A stretch of 64,000 nucleotides of DNA, from NCBI GenBank assembly GCA_002482005.1, contig DLFD01000069.1:62001-126000 (forward strand), in the 5' to 3' direction. The translations under genes were made by a program, and so were the position numbers. Positions 25,475-33,973 of this stretch are shown one piece after another. Numbering within the stretch: position 1 is the stretch's first letter; each line of letters begins with the position of its first letter. This DNA comes from Lachnospiraceae bacterium UBA7729 (GTDB lineage Bacteria; Bacillota; Clostridia; Lachnospirales; Lachnospiraceae). Under the pieces are notes generated by a model. It was not told the origin of the DNA, made no database searches, and was given only the letters and a program-made list of their open reading frames with translations.

Positions 25475-26047
25475 TTGAACTTAGCTGAGATACTACTTGT
25501 TATAGCCGGTCTGTCGGTGAACGTCTATCTGGTCGCCCAGTCAGACGGCGCAATGATACGGAAGGTCAGGCCGATGAAGCTCCTTATGCTTTGTCTCTTT
25601 TTCTTTGTCTTCGAAAGCCTGTCCATGGTCTCGGGCTATCAGCTTACGAAGATCGCTTTCTTCCGTGACTCTTCGTCTGCGGATCTGAAGAAGTTCTGCT
25701 ATTTCTGCACGGCCGTCCTGTTCCTGATCATCGCGGCTTATATGCTGTACAAGGCGTTCACCGAAAAAGATGTCGATGAGCATGTCGGAGAGATCGGCGT
25801 CGTGAGGACCATCTTCCAGGCGGCTTTAGTCGCCGTGTTCGCATTCATATGCGGGATCGGCTGGGGGTTCATCGGCCACAACATCTATCAGGCAACCATC
25901 GTGCTCGCCTGTGCGACTGTTCTCGCGGTGATCGCCGGAATCTATGTCGGATATAACGAAGGCTGTGTATTCCGCCGCACTTCTTTTTCAGCCGGCGGTG
26001 CGATGCTCCTCTTCGTAGGAGTTGAGATCCTGGTGAGATACCTCTGA
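25475..26047 (+). CDS. Six-helix membrane protein, weakly MntP-like
   Basis: The 190-residue protein is almost entirely hydrophobic, with about six membrane helices in two similar halves (helices near residues 1-18, 32-50, 68-86, 100-120, 124-142, 168-188). Length and topology resemble the MntP (YebN) manganese-efflux family, but the helix-1 Asp typical of MntP is Asn here (LSVNVY), so ion transport is not assured. The start is a TTG with GGGGTG upstream. No clear operon partner: the gene downstream is a radical SAM protein 81 bp away. I give only the membrane-protein part with confidence. Confidence 0.7.
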   Translation: MNLAEILLVIAGLSVNVYLVAQSDGAMIRKVRPMKLLMLCLFFFVFESLSMVSGYQLTKIAFFRDSSSADLKKFCYFCTAVLFLIIAAYMLYKAFTEKDVDEHVGEIGVVRTIFQAALVAVFAFICGIGWGFIGHNIYQATIVLACATVLAVIAGIYVGYNEGCVFRRTSFSAGGAMLLFVGVEILVRYL

Positions 26048-26128
26048 TCCTTCGTTTTCCATATTGGTACAAGGCAGCATCCGGAATATGAGCGCTGCGG
26101 AGATTCACATTCATTGGAGGGTAGAATA

Positions 26129-27562
26129 ATGGCTAGTTTCACACACAAGGCAGCACGTCTTGCATTCAGCAAGGCAGTCGATATCCTGCTCAGCAAGGTC
26201 TATAAGGACCGTGAGAAGGGACTGAACGATGCACTGAACGTCATCGAGAAGTTCGCCGGAGATACATTTGCTCCGAAGACTTATGATCTGTTCCGCAAGA
26301 TCCTGACCGATCCGAACGAGAAGTGGAATCAGTACCTGAACAAGCTGATCGATGAGCTTGATCCGAACGTCCTGAAGACTACGCTGGTCAACTTCGTATT
26401 CGAGGCTATGATCAACGGGACCAAGACGATCCGTGCGAATCGCGAAAAATACAACTGCAACATCCCGTGGCTGATCCTGATGGATCCGACCTCTGCATGC
26501 AACCTTCACTGTGTCGGATGCTGGGCAGCGGAGTACGGCCATAAGCTGAACCTTTCCTATGAGGACCTTGACCGCATCGTCACTCAGGGCAAGGAACTCG
26601 GCGTCTACTTCTACATGTTCACAGGCGGGGAGCCGCTCGTCCGCAAGGCTGATATCCTCAGGCTCTGCAGGAAGCATTATGACTGCGAGTTCCACGCATA
26701 CACCAACGGGACCCTGATCGATGATGACTTTGCAGAGGAGGTCCGCAAGGTCGGAAACCTGAGCTTCTCCATCTCACTGGAAGGCTTCTCGGAAGTCAAC
26801 GACCTTCGCCGCGGTGAGGGTGTGTTCAACCGCGTCATGAAAGCTATGGATATCCTGAAGGCCCACGGATGCCTGTTCGGAACTTCCATCGCTTATACCG
26901 CAAAGAATATCGAGACCGTCACTTCCGACGAGTTCCTCGATATGGAGATCGAGAAGGGTGTCCGCTACAGCTGGTACTTCCATCTGATGCCGGTCGGCAT
27001 GAAGGCGGCTCCGGAGCTGATGCCGAACCCGGAGCAGCGTAAGTACATCTACCACAGGATCCGTGAGATCAGAGCCAACGAAGGCGGCAAGCTGATCTAT
27101 ACCATGGATTTCCAGAATGACGGCGAGTTTGTCGGCGGATGCATCGCAGGAGGGCGCAACTACTTCCACATCAATGCCAATGGCGATGCGGAGCCTTGTG
27201 TCTTCATTCACTACAGCAATGCCAACATCCATGAAAAGTCTGTTCTTGAGTGCCTGCAGTCTCCGCTGTTCATGCAGTACAGACAGCATCAGCCATTCAA
27301 CAGGAACATGCTTCGCCCGTGCCCGATGCTTGAGAATCCGGGGATCCTGACTCAGATGGTCGAGAAGTCCGGAGCTCATTCCACCGACCTTGAGTCACCG
27401 GAGAGCGCTGAGCATCTGTGCGGCAAGTGTGTGGATTACGCAAGGGCATGGAAGCCGGTCGCAGACGAGCTCTGGTCCAGGACCGACTATCATCCGCATA
27501 AGTATGAGAACTGGGCGGGCTTCAGGCCGGAAGAGGCAAAAGCACCGGCGGCGAAAAACTGA
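26129..27562 (+). CDS. Radical SAM protein with C-terminal auxiliary-cluster-type cysteines
   Basis: The 477-residue protein has the radical SAM cluster motif CNLHCVGC (Cys124, 128, 131), the SAM-binding FTGGEPL motif and a C-terminal region with spaced Cys residues (GGCIAGGRN, DAEPCVF, RPCPML, HLCGKC), as in SPASM-type auxiliary [4Fe-4S] sites. An extra N-terminal helical domain of about 100 residues precedes the core. The ATG at 26129 follows GGAGG eight bases upstream and is preferred over a TTG at 26114. An intrinsic terminator follows. No peptide precursor gene is beside it, so a peptide-maturation role is unsupported; substrate unknown. Confidence 0.88.
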   Translation: MASFTHKAARLAFSKAVDILLSKVYKDREKGLNDALNVIEKFAGDTFAPKTYDLFRKILTDPNEKWNQYLNKLIDELDPNVLKTTLVNFVFEAMINGTKTIRANREKYNCNIPWLILMDPTSACNLHCVGCWAAEYGHKLNLSYEDLDRIVTQGKELGVYFYMFTGGEPLVRKADILRLCRKHYDCEFHAYTNGTLIDDDFAEEVRKVGNLSFSISLEGFSEVNDLRRGEGVFNRVMKAMDILKAHGCLFGTSIAYTAKNIETVTSDEFLDMEIEKGVRYSWYFHLMPVGMKAAPELMPNPEQRKYIYHRIREIRANEGGKLIYTMDFQNDGEFVGGCIAGGRNYFHINANGDAEPCVFIHYSNANIHEKSVLECLQSPLFMQYRQHQPFNRNMLRPCPMLENPGILTQMVEKSGAHSTDLESPESAEHLCGKCVDYARAWKPVADELWSRTDYHPHKYENWAGFRPEEAKAPAAKN

Positions 27563-27612
27563 GTATTGCATAAAATATACAAAAGTTTTACACTGAATAC
27601 ATGAATGAGGGG

Positions 27613-27655
27613 GGCGTCCTGCAGATATTTCCTGCAGGACGCCATCTGTGTTTTC
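27613..27655 (+). terminator. Intrinsic terminator after the radical SAM gene
   Basis: A perfect 12-bp stem, GGCGTCCTGCAG (27613-27624) with CTGCAGGACGCC (27632-27643), around a 7-base loop, followed by ATCTGTGTTTT. Confidence 0.8.
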
Positions 27656-27686
27656 ATGATATTGCCTGAGGACGGAGGAAGCACTG

Positions 27687-28586
27687 ATGAAGCGGATGCT
27701 GTTTATCTATAATCCCAGATCAGGGAAAGGGGTGGTCAGGAACCAGCTTTCTTATATCCTGGAGGAATTCTCCAAGGAAGATTATGAGATCGTTGTCCAT
27801 CCCACGATCGAGGCGAAGGACGCTACCCGGATCACACAGGAATACGGAGATTCTTTTGACATGATCGTGTGCAGCGGGGGCGACGGAACCCTGGATGAAG
27901 TTGTCACAGGCATGCAGACCGGCCGCTTCACGAGACCGCTCGGCTATATCCCGGCAGGAAGCACCAACGATTATGCATCGAGTCTCGGCATCCCCATGGA
28001 GATGACGAAGGCGGCAAGGTCCATCGTGAACGGGACCGTCTATCAGAGTGATCTCGGAAGGCTGAATGACAGCTACTTTGTCTATGTCGCGGCGTTCGGC
28101 GCATTCGTTGAGGTCTCCTATGATACCCCGCAGGACCTGAAGAACCGGTTAGGACATGCTGCTTACGTCATAAAGGCTATGCAGAGTCTGAATTCTCTGA
28201 AGGCCTACCGTCTAAGATATGAGAGCGCGGAGAATTCCGGAGAAGGAGACTTTCTTTTCGGGATGATCACGAACTCCATCTCGGTCGGGGGGTTCAAGGG
28301 GATCACCGGGACCGAGGTCAATCTGGATGACGGACTTTTTGAGGTGAACCTGATCCGGAATCCGGCTCTTGCGGTCGAGTATCCTGCCATCATCAACAGC
28401 CTGCTCAACAAGACCCCGAACAAGAATGTCGTGACCTTCAAGACTTCCAGGATCGAATTCTGGACCGATGAGCCGGTCGCCTGGACTCGGGACGGAGAGT
28501 ACGGAGGAAAGCAGAAGCATTCGGTGATCGAGAATATCCCGAGAGCGATCCCGATCATCATCCCTGCCGGAGAAGATCTGGCATAA
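27687..28586 (+). CDS. Diacylglycerol kinase-family lipid kinase (DagK/YegS type)
   Basis: The 299-residue protein belongs to the diacylglycerol/sphingosine-type lipid kinase family. It shows the N-terminal FIYNPRSGKG motif, the nucleotide-binding GGDGTLDEV motif, and GYIPAGSTNDYASSLGIP. It likely phosphorylates diacylglycerol released by lipoteichoic acid synthesis or a related lipid at the inner membrane face; the exact lipid is not readable. The ATG follows GGAGGAAG. It is flanked by terminators on both sides and is probably monocistronic. Confidence 0.9.
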   Translation: MKRMLFIYNPRSGKGVVRNQLSYILEEFSKEDYEIVVHPTIEAKDATRITQEYGDSFDMIVCSGGDGTLDEVVTGMQTGRFTRPLGYIPAGSTNDYASSLGIPMEMTKAARSIVNGTVYQSDLGRLNDSYFVYVAAFGAFVEVSYDTPQDLKNRLGHAAYVIKAMQSLNSLKAYRLRYESAENSGEGDFLFGMITNSISVGGFKGITGTEVNLDDGLFEVNLIRNPALAVEYPAIINSLLNKTPNKNVVTFKTSRIEFWTDEPVAWTRDGEYGGKQKHSVIENIPRAIPIIIPAGEDLA

Positions 28587-28607
28587 GCGGATGGAGCAGT
28601 CACAAGA

Positions 28608-28641
28608 CCCATGCACCGTAAGCGGTGCATGGGCCTTGTTG
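28608..28641 (+). terminator. Intrinsic terminator after the lipid kinase gene
   Basis: CCCATGCACCG (28608-28618) pairs perfectly with CGGTGCATGGG (28623-28633) around a TAAG loop, followed by CCTTGTTGT. Confidence 0.78.
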
Positions 28642-28685
28642 TCAGATGTCATCAGAAAAATTGAGCAGCCTCAGGTCTTTCAATA

Positions 28686-28714
28686 TTGTATTTGCACAAT
28701 AAATGCATTATGAT
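28686..28714 (+). promoter_or_regulatory. Candidate promoter of the xylulokinase-type gene
   Basis: TTGTAT (28686-28691), 17 bases, then TATGAT (28709-28714, five of six matches to TATAAT). It would give a leader of about 90 bases containing the inverted repeat at 28776-28795. Confidence 0.5.
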
Positions 28715-28775
28715 GAATCTGATTATAGTCATCTGTCCGAAAAACAAACCGCAGGGACATGATAAGTTCATAAAA

Positions 28776-28795
28776 TTGTCCGTACAACCGGACAA
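28776..28795 (+). promoter_or_regulatory. Perfect inverted repeat before the kinase gene
   Basis: TTGTCCG (28776-28782) and CGGACAA (28789-28795) flank a 6-base spacer and end just before the AAAGGAG ribosome binding site. It could be an operator for the sugar-island regulator or an RNA hairpin that hinders translation. Confidence 0.55.
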
Positions 28796-28810
28796 GTGAA
28801 AGGAGAATAT

Positions 28811-30289
28811 ATGCTGTATATCGGAATAGACCTCGGAACATCCGCAGTCAAGCTGCTGCTGATGAATTCCGAAGGAGAGATCGTGAAGATCGTCTCCAAA
28901 GAATACGGACTCTCGTTTCCGCACCCGGGCTGGTCGGAGCAGGATCCGGAGGACTGGTATACCCAGTCGATCGCAGGCGTGAAGGACCTTCTGGAAGGTC
29001 AGGACAAGGACCAGGTTGCCGGGATCAGCTTCGGCGGACAGATGCACGGCCTCGTCATGCTGGACAGGGACGATCAGGTGATCCGTCCCGCGATCCTCTG
29101 GAATGACGGAAGGACCACGGAAGAGACCGATTATCTGAATCATGTGATCGGCAGGGAAAAGCTGGAGCAGTACACCTCCAACATCGCTTTCGCGGGCTTT
29201 ACCGCTCCGAAGATCCTCTGGGTGAAGAAACATGAGCCGGAGAACTTCAGCCGGTGCGTGAAGATCATGCTTCCGAAGGATTATCTGGCATACCGCCTGA
29301 CCGGAGTCTTCTCGACCGACTACTCGGATGCTTCGGGCATGCTCCTTCTCGACGTCGCTCACAAGTGCTGGTCTGAGGAGATGTGCGGCATCTGCGGCAT
29401 CACCGTGGATATGCTTCCGAAGCTTTACGAGAGCTACGAGAAGACTGGCTTTGTGAAGCATGAGATCGCAGAAGAGCTCGGGATCTCCGACAGCGTGGTC
29501 GTCGCTGCGGGAGCCGGAGACAATGCGGCATCCGCGGTCGGGACTGGAACCGTCGGCGAGGGCAAGTGCAACATCTCCCTCGGTACTTCCGGGACCCTGT
29601 TCATCTCCGCTGATCATTATGTCAGCATGCGCGGGCAGAACGCGGTCCATGATTTCGCCCATGCAGACGGCAACTTCCATCTGATGGGCTGCATGCTTTC
29701 CGCTGCATCCTGCAACAAGTGGTGGACTGAGGAGATCCTTCACACGAAGGATTACCCGGCCGAGCAGAAGGATATCACAGATGACATGCTCGGCGAGAAC
29801 CATGTCTTCTACCTGCCGTACCTGATGGGCGAGCGTTCTCCGCTGAACGATCCGCTGGCGCGAAGCACATTCATCGGAATGACCATGGATACGACAAGGG
29901 CCGATATGACCCAGGCCATGCTGGAAGGTGTCGCGTTCGGACTCCGTGATTCTCTTGAGATCGCGAGAAAGCTCGGGATCAGCGTCACGAAGAGCACCAT
30001 TGTCGGCGGCGGATCCAGGAGCCCGCTCTGGAGAAAGATCGTCGGAAATGTCTGCAACCTGACTCTTGAGATTCCAGAGAGTGTGGAAGGACCTTCCATG
30101 GGCGGCGCGATGCTTGCGGCAGTGGCATGCGGAGAGTATCCGGATGTGAAGACGGCCTGCGAGAAGATCATCAGGATCACGAAGACTGAGGAGCCGGATC
30201 CGGAGCTGGTCGCAAAATACGAGAAGAAGTATCAGGAATTCAGACGGATCTATCCGGCACTGAAGGAAGTGTTCCCGAAGCTGCAGTAA
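28811..30289 (+). CDS. xylB: FGGY-family sugar kinase, xylulokinase type
   Basis: FGGY kinases phosphorylate ketoses or polyols with ATP. The 492-residue protein has the N-terminal phosphate loop YIGIDLGTSAVKLLL, the xylulokinase-type GGQMHGLVMLD segment, WNDGRT, the catalytic Asp in GAGDNAASAVGTG, and GGGSRSPLWRKI. These favour D-xylulose as substrate, but other ketopentoses remain possible. The frame opens at a GTG at 28796, but the ATG at 28811 follows AAAGGAG with proper spacing. It heads the catabolic part of the sugar island, followed by the DUF4867-type gene 101 bp away. Confidence 0.9.
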   Translation: MLYIGIDLGTSAVKLLLMNSEGEIVKIVSKEYGLSFPHPGWSEQDPEDWYTQSIAGVKDLLEGQDKDQVAGISFGGQMHGLVMLDRDDQVIRPAILWNDGRTTEETDYLNHVIGREKLEQYTSNIAFAGFTAPKILWVKKHEPENFSRCVKIMLPKDYLAYRLTGVFSTDYSDASGMLLLDVAHKCWSEEMCGICGITVDMLPKLYESYEKTGFVKHEIAEELGISDSVVVAAGAGDNAASAVGTGTVGEGKCNISLGTSGTLFISADHYVSMRGQNAVHDFAHADGNFHLMGCMLSAASCNKWWTEEILHTKDYPAEQKDITDDMLGENHVFYLPYLMGERSPLNDPLARSTFIGMTMDTTRADMTQAMLEGVAFGLRDSLEIARKLGISVTKSTIVGGGSRSPLWRKIVGNVCNLTLEIPESVEGPSMGGAMLAAVACGEYPDVKTACEKIIRITKTEEPDPELVAKYEKKYQEFRRIYPALKEVFPKLQ

Positions 30290-30334
30290 TGATATAGCGT
30301 TCTGCACCTATCAGACAATAAACAGATGACGCAA

Positions 30335-30357
30335 GTGCCAAAAGGGACTTTTGGCAC
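30335..30357 (+). other. Intercistronic hairpin
   Basis: GTGCCAAAAG (30335-30344) pairs perfectly with CTTTTGGCAC (30348-30357) around a GGA loop. No U tract follows, so it is more likely an mRNA processing or stability element between the kinase and DUF4867-type genes, or a protein-binding palindrome, than a terminator. Confidence 0.6.
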
Positions 30358-30390
30358 ACGCATCAACAGATTGCAAAGGAGATATCTGAC

Positions 30391-31008
30391 ATGAAATTCT
30401 ATGAGGTTACGGATCCGGAGTTCAGAGATTACGGCCGGATCATGACAGAAGTCGATGTTGCGCCGATGATCGAGGCACTGAAGAAGACTCCGTGCCCGGA
30501 GGACGGGACCATCTATGTTGCAGGTGATCCGGAGCTGGAGAAACTGCCGGTGGCAGCCGAGATCCAGTCGAAGCTCTATGGCGAGCTGCCGATCGAAGTC
30601 GGATACTGCAACGGACATAACACGAAGCTGAATGCTCTTGAGTATCACAGAAGCTCCGAGATCAACGCAGGTACCGGCGACTTCTATCTGATCCTCGGCA
30701 GGCAGCAGGATATCACGAAGGACTTTACCTATGATACGGCAAAGTGTGTCGCATTCCACGTTCCTGCAGGGGTTGCCGTTGAAGTCTATGCGACCACCCT
30801 TCACTATGCCCCGTGCAACAAGGGAGGCAAGGGCTTCCAGGTACTGGTCGTTCTTCCGAAGGGGACCAACACCGATCTGAAAGACGGTCATAAGGACGGA
30901 GAGGACGGACACCTTACCGCAGTCAACAAGTGGCTCCTCGGACATCCGGAGGGAGTCGATGCGGGAAGCCCGCTCGGACTTACAGGAGAGAATCTTTCGA
31001 TCGAGTAA
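30391..31008 (+). CDS. DUF4867-type, cupin-like protein of sugar operon
   Basis: The 205-residue protein resembles the family I know as DUF4867, found in Firmicute sugar operons. Its middle reads like a cupin: ALEYHRSSEINAGTGDFYLI (His, Glu and Gly spaced as in cupin motif 1) and VAFHVPAGVAVEVYATTLHY (a PAG turn and His as in motif 2). Metal-binding cupins include sugar isomerases such as D-lyxose isomerase, so an isomerase or epimerase role between importer and kinase is plausible but unproven. No signal peptide. The ATG follows AAAGGAG. It sits between the kinase and the fucose/arabinose-type isomerase. Confidence 0.75.
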   Translation: MKFYEVTDPEFRDYGRIMTEVDVAPMIEALKKTPCPEDGTIYVAGDPELEKLPVAAEIQSKLYGELPIEVGYCNGHNTKLNALEYHRSSEINAGTGDFYLILGRQQDITKDFTYDTAKCVAFHVPAGVAVEVYATTLHYAPCNKGGKGFQVLVVLPKGTNTDLKDGHKDGEDGHLTAVNKWLLGHPEGVDAGSPLGLTGENLSIE

Positions 31009-31079
31009 GGACAGTTGGTTTATATGACGGAAGATTATGAAAAATCTTTGACATTTTATACAAAACGCATGGAAACTAC

Positions 31080-31108
31080 TTGCAATCCCCGTCATGATTC
31101 CTTACAAT
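31080..31108 (+). promoter_or_regulatory. Promoter of the fucose/arabinose-type isomerase gene
   Basis: TTGCAA (31080-31085), 17 bases and TACAAT (31103-31108). The leader of about 70 bases contains repeated TACA-type words (CGTACA, AGTACAAAT, ATACAAAT) and an ATTG/CAAT inverted pair, which may be regulator sites. Confidence 0.65.
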
Positions 31109-31184
31109 AGCGTTGTGTAAAACGTACATAAACAGTACAAATTATTGGAAAAACAATACAAATTTATAAAGGAGGATACAGGAT

Positions 31185-32702
31185 ATGCTGTCCAACAACA
31201 TTCCGAAGATCAAAGTCGGTATCGTCGCGGTCTCCCGTGACTGCTTCCCGGCTCCGCTGGCTGTAAACAGAAGAAAGGCTCTTGTCGAGGCTTATGAGAA
31301 CAAGTACGGCAAGGACGATATCTATGAGTGTCCGATCACCATCGTCGAGAGCGAGACCGATATGGTAGCTGCTCTTGAGGACATCAAGAAGGCAGGATGC
31401 AACGCTCTTTGCGTATACCTCGGAAACTTCGGACCGGAGATCTCCGAGACCCTGCTTGCAAAGCACTTTGACGGACCGAAGATGTTCTGCGCAGCTGCAG
31501 AAGAGAGCCAGAACGATCTTTATGACGGACGTGGAGATGCATACTGCGGCATGCTGAACGCAAGCTACAACATTGCGCTCCGCAACATCAGGGCTTACAT
31601 TCCGGATTACCCGGTCGGCAACGCGGAAGAGTGCGCGGATATGGTCCACGACTTCCTGCCGGTTGCAAGAGTTGCGTACGGACTTGATCATCTGAAGATC
31701 ATCTCCTTCGGACCGAGACCGTCAAACTTCCTTGCATGCAACGCTCCGATCAAGCAGCTTTATAACCTGAACGTCGAGATCGAGGAAGAGTCCGAGCTGG
31801 ATCTGTTTGAGTCCTACACCAAGCACATGGAAGCTTACGAGAGCGGCAAGGATAAGAGAGCAGACGATACCATGGCTGACATGGCGGCAGAGATGCATTA
31901 TGAGAAGGGCAAGGAGCCTGCAATGCTGAAGAAGCTTGCAGTCTACGAACTGACTCTTCTTGACTGGGCTGACGAGCACAAGGGATACAGAGAATTCGTG
32001 GCTCTGACTACAAAGTGCTGGCCGGCATTCCAGGATATGTTCAAGTTCGTTCCGTGCTATGTCAACAGCCGTCTGATGAGAAGAGGGATCCCGGTATCCT
32101 GCGAAGTTGATATCTACGGAACCCTTTCCGAATACATCGGACTCTGCATCAGCGGAGACGAGGTTACCCTTCTTGATATCAACAACTCCGTACCGCATGA
32201 TATGTACGAGGAGTCCATCAAGGGCAAGTTCGATTACAGCTTCACAGATACCTTCATGGGATTCCATTGCGGAAACACCTGCTCTTCCAAGATCGGCGGC
32301 GCTCATCTGTCCTATCAGAGGATCATGGCAAGGACTCATCCGCAGGATTGGTGCGACGGTACCATCGAGGGCGATATCGTTCCAGGCGACATCACATTCT
32401 ACAGACTGCAGTCTACTGCTGACAGCAAGCTCCGTGCTTATGCGGCAGAGGGCGAAGTCCTTCCGGTTGCAACCAAGAGCTTCGGCGGCATCGGCGTATT
32501 CGCTATCAAGGAGATGGGACGCTTCTACCGCTACTGGCTGATCTCCAAGAACTTCCCGCATCATGGCGCGGTTATGTTCGGCCACTATGGAAAGGCTCTT
32601 TACGAGGCGCTCAAGTACATCGGAGTAGATCCGTCCGAGATCGGCTACAACCGTCCGGCAGGTCTTCCGTATGCAGATGAGAACCCGTTTGTAAGAAGAT
32701 AA
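31185..32702 (+). CDS. L-fucose/L-arabinose isomerase-family protein
   Basis: The 505-residue protein belongs to the fucose/arabinose isomerase fold, which interconverts aldoses and ketoses with Mn2+. The likely metal ligands are visible: Glu in SCEVDIYG, Asp in TLLDINN and His in GFHCGNTCSS, corresponding to the Glu/Asp/His triad of FucI. It is shorter than E. coli FucI (591) and fits the compact Firmicute branch. It is transcribed from its own promoter. Next to a xylulokinase-type kinase, it probably supplies the isomerase step for a pentose; whether that is xylose, D-arabinose, L-fucose or another sugar cannot be told from sequence. Confidence 0.85.
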   Translation: MLSNNIPKIKVGIVAVSRDCFPAPLAVNRRKALVEAYENKYGKDDIYECPITIVESETDMVAALEDIKKAGCNALCVYLGNFGPEISETLLAKHFDGPKMFCAAAEESQNDLYDGRGDAYCGMLNASYNIALRNIRAYIPDYPVGNAEECADMVHDFLPVARVAYGLDHLKIISFGPRPSNFLACNAPIKQLYNLNVEIEEESELDLFESYTKHMEAYESGKDKRADDTMADMAAEMHYEKGKEPAMLKKLAVYELTLLDWADEHKGYREFVALTTKCWPAFQDMFKFVPCYVNSRLMRRGIPVSCEVDIYGTLSEYIGLCISGDEVTLLDINNSVPHDMYEESIKGKFDYSFTDTFMGFHCGNTCSSKIGGAHLSYQRIMARTHPQDWCDGTIEGDIVPGDITFYRLQSTADSKLRAYAAEGEVLPVATKSFGGIGVFAIKEMGRFYRYWLISKNFPHHGAVMFGHYGKALYEALKYIGVDPSEIGYNRPAGLPYADENPFVRR

Positions 32703-32770
32703 CAGCAGGCTTTTTGCTGCTGCAGGCACCCTCTGACGGATGCCTGCAGAAGAAAGTACGTGCTAAAGCG

Positions 32771-32806
32771 GCGGGTATACAGGAGATCTTGTATACCCGC
32801 TTTTTT
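32771..32806 (+). terminator. Strong intrinsic terminator after the isomerase gene
   Basis: GCGGGTATAC (32771-32780) pairs perfectly with GTATACCCGC (32791-32800), extended by an A-T pair, followed by TTTTTT. A second perfect inverted repeat, TGCAGGCA/TGCCTGCA (32721-32748), lies just upstream and may add a protective hairpin. Confidence 0.92.
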
Positions 32807-32863
32807 AAAGCCAGTTCAGGAAAACGGTTTCGTAACCGTCTTCCGATTACAGGGAGGTGTCTT

Positions 32864-33916
32864 ATGGCAGTTACACAGAGCAGTTTCGGAAAGAGCAGAG
32901 AGGGCGAAGAGCTTTCTCTTTTCACGATCGGGAATGCCAGCGGGACCAGGGTGGTGGTTTCTGATCTCGGAGCCACGATCGTCTCGATCTTCTTCAGGGA
33001 CAAGAGCGGGACGGAGAAGGATATCATCCTCGGCTATGATACTCCGGAGGGATACTATAACGGAACCTGCTTCTTCGGCGCCTGCATCGGAAGATCCGGC
33101 AACCGTATCGACAAGGGCAGATTCACGATCGATGGCAGGACCTATCAGCTGGCGATCAACGACAATCAGAACAACCTTCATTCCGGGCCGGACGGTTTCG
33201 ACAGCAGAAGGTTTACTCTGACGGGAAAGACGGAAGATTCCGTAACCCTGTCGCTGGAAGACCCGGACCTTCGTCAGGGATATCCGGGCAACTTCAGGAT
33301 GTCTGTCACCTACACACTGACCGATGACAACAAGCTGATGCTGCACTATACGGCAGCCTGTGACCAGGACACTGTATGCAATCTCACGAACCATACTTAC
33401 TTCAACCTTGGCGGCCATGACTCCGGCAGCATCGAGGACACTGAGCTCTGGCTTGCGGCAAAGGAGTACACTCCTGTCATCGACCATGAAGCGATCCCGA
33501 CAGGTGAATATGCTCCGGTCGCGGGAACTCCGTTTGACTTCACGACTCCGAAGACAATTGGAAGAGACATCCGGGAGGACAATGAGCAGCTGAAGTTTGT
33601 CGGCGGCTATGATCACAATTTTGTCCTGCAGCATGAAAGAAGCGGTGCCTTGAAGTTTGCTGAGGCATATCAGCCCAGGACCGGTATCTGCATGGAGTGC
33701 TTCACTGATCTTCCAGGATTCCAGTTCTATGCAGGAAACTTCATCACGGAAGGGGAAAAGGGAAAGAAGGGTGCTGTCTACGGTAAGCGCTGCGGCTTCT
33801 GCCTTGAGACACAGTTCTATCCGAATTCCATCAATCAGGAGGGCTTTGCAAGGCCGCTCCTGAAGGCAGGGGAGACTTTCGAGTCAACTACAGCCTATCA
33901 ATTCTCTGTAAGATAA
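32864..33916 (+). CDS. galM: Aldose 1-epimerase (GalM family)
   Basis: Aldose 1-epimerase interconverts alpha and beta anomers of free sugars in the cytosol. The 350-residue protein has the catalytic His in NLTNHTYFNLGG and the catalytic Glu in CLETQFYPNSIN, plus RSGNRI and HSGPDGFD. The frame is open upstream to 32714, but the ATG at 32864 follows AGGGAGGTG. A small ACGGTT/AACCGT inverted repeat (32824-32839) precedes it. It lies between two strong terminators and so appears to be transcribed alone, presumably mutarotating the imported sugar before the isomerase step. Confidence 0.93.
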   Translation: MAVTQSSFGKSREGEELSLFTIGNASGTRVVVSDLGATIVSIFFRDKSGTEKDIILGYDTPEGYYNGTCFFGACIGRSGNRIDKGRFTIDGRTYQLAINDNQNNLHSGPDGFDSRRFTLTGKTEDSVTLSLEDPDLRQGYPGNFRMSVTYTLTDDNKLMLHYTAACDQDTVCNLTNHTYFNLGGHDSGSIEDTELWLAAKEYTPVIDHEAIPTGEYAPVAGTPFDFTTPKTIGRDIREDNEQLKFVGGYDHNFVLQHERSGALKFAEAYQPRTGICMECFTDLPGFQFYAGNFITEGEKGKKGAVYGKRCGFCLETQFYPNSINQEGFARPLLKAGETFESTTAYQFSVR

Positions 33917-33936
33917 GGGAGAGACCAAAACAGGAA

Positions 33937-33973
33937 GACGGCAGCGTGCATGATCGCATGCTGCCGTCTTTTT
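33937..33973 (+). terminator. Strong intrinsic terminator after galM
   Basis: GACGGCAGC (33937-33945) pairs with GCTGCCGTC (33960-33968), extended inward by four further pairs including one G-U, and is followed by TTTTT. Confidence 0.93.

Noticed and set aside
28652..30307. Long open frame antisense to the xylulokinase-type gene (about 550 codons)
   Set aside because: It mirrors a strongly conserved FGGY kinase, is rich in His/Arg/Leu as antisense frames are, and has no ribosome binding site or recognisable domain.
30335..30357. Terminator after the xylulokinase-type gene
   Set aside because: The 10-bp stem is perfect but no U tract follows, so it is listed only as a hairpin.
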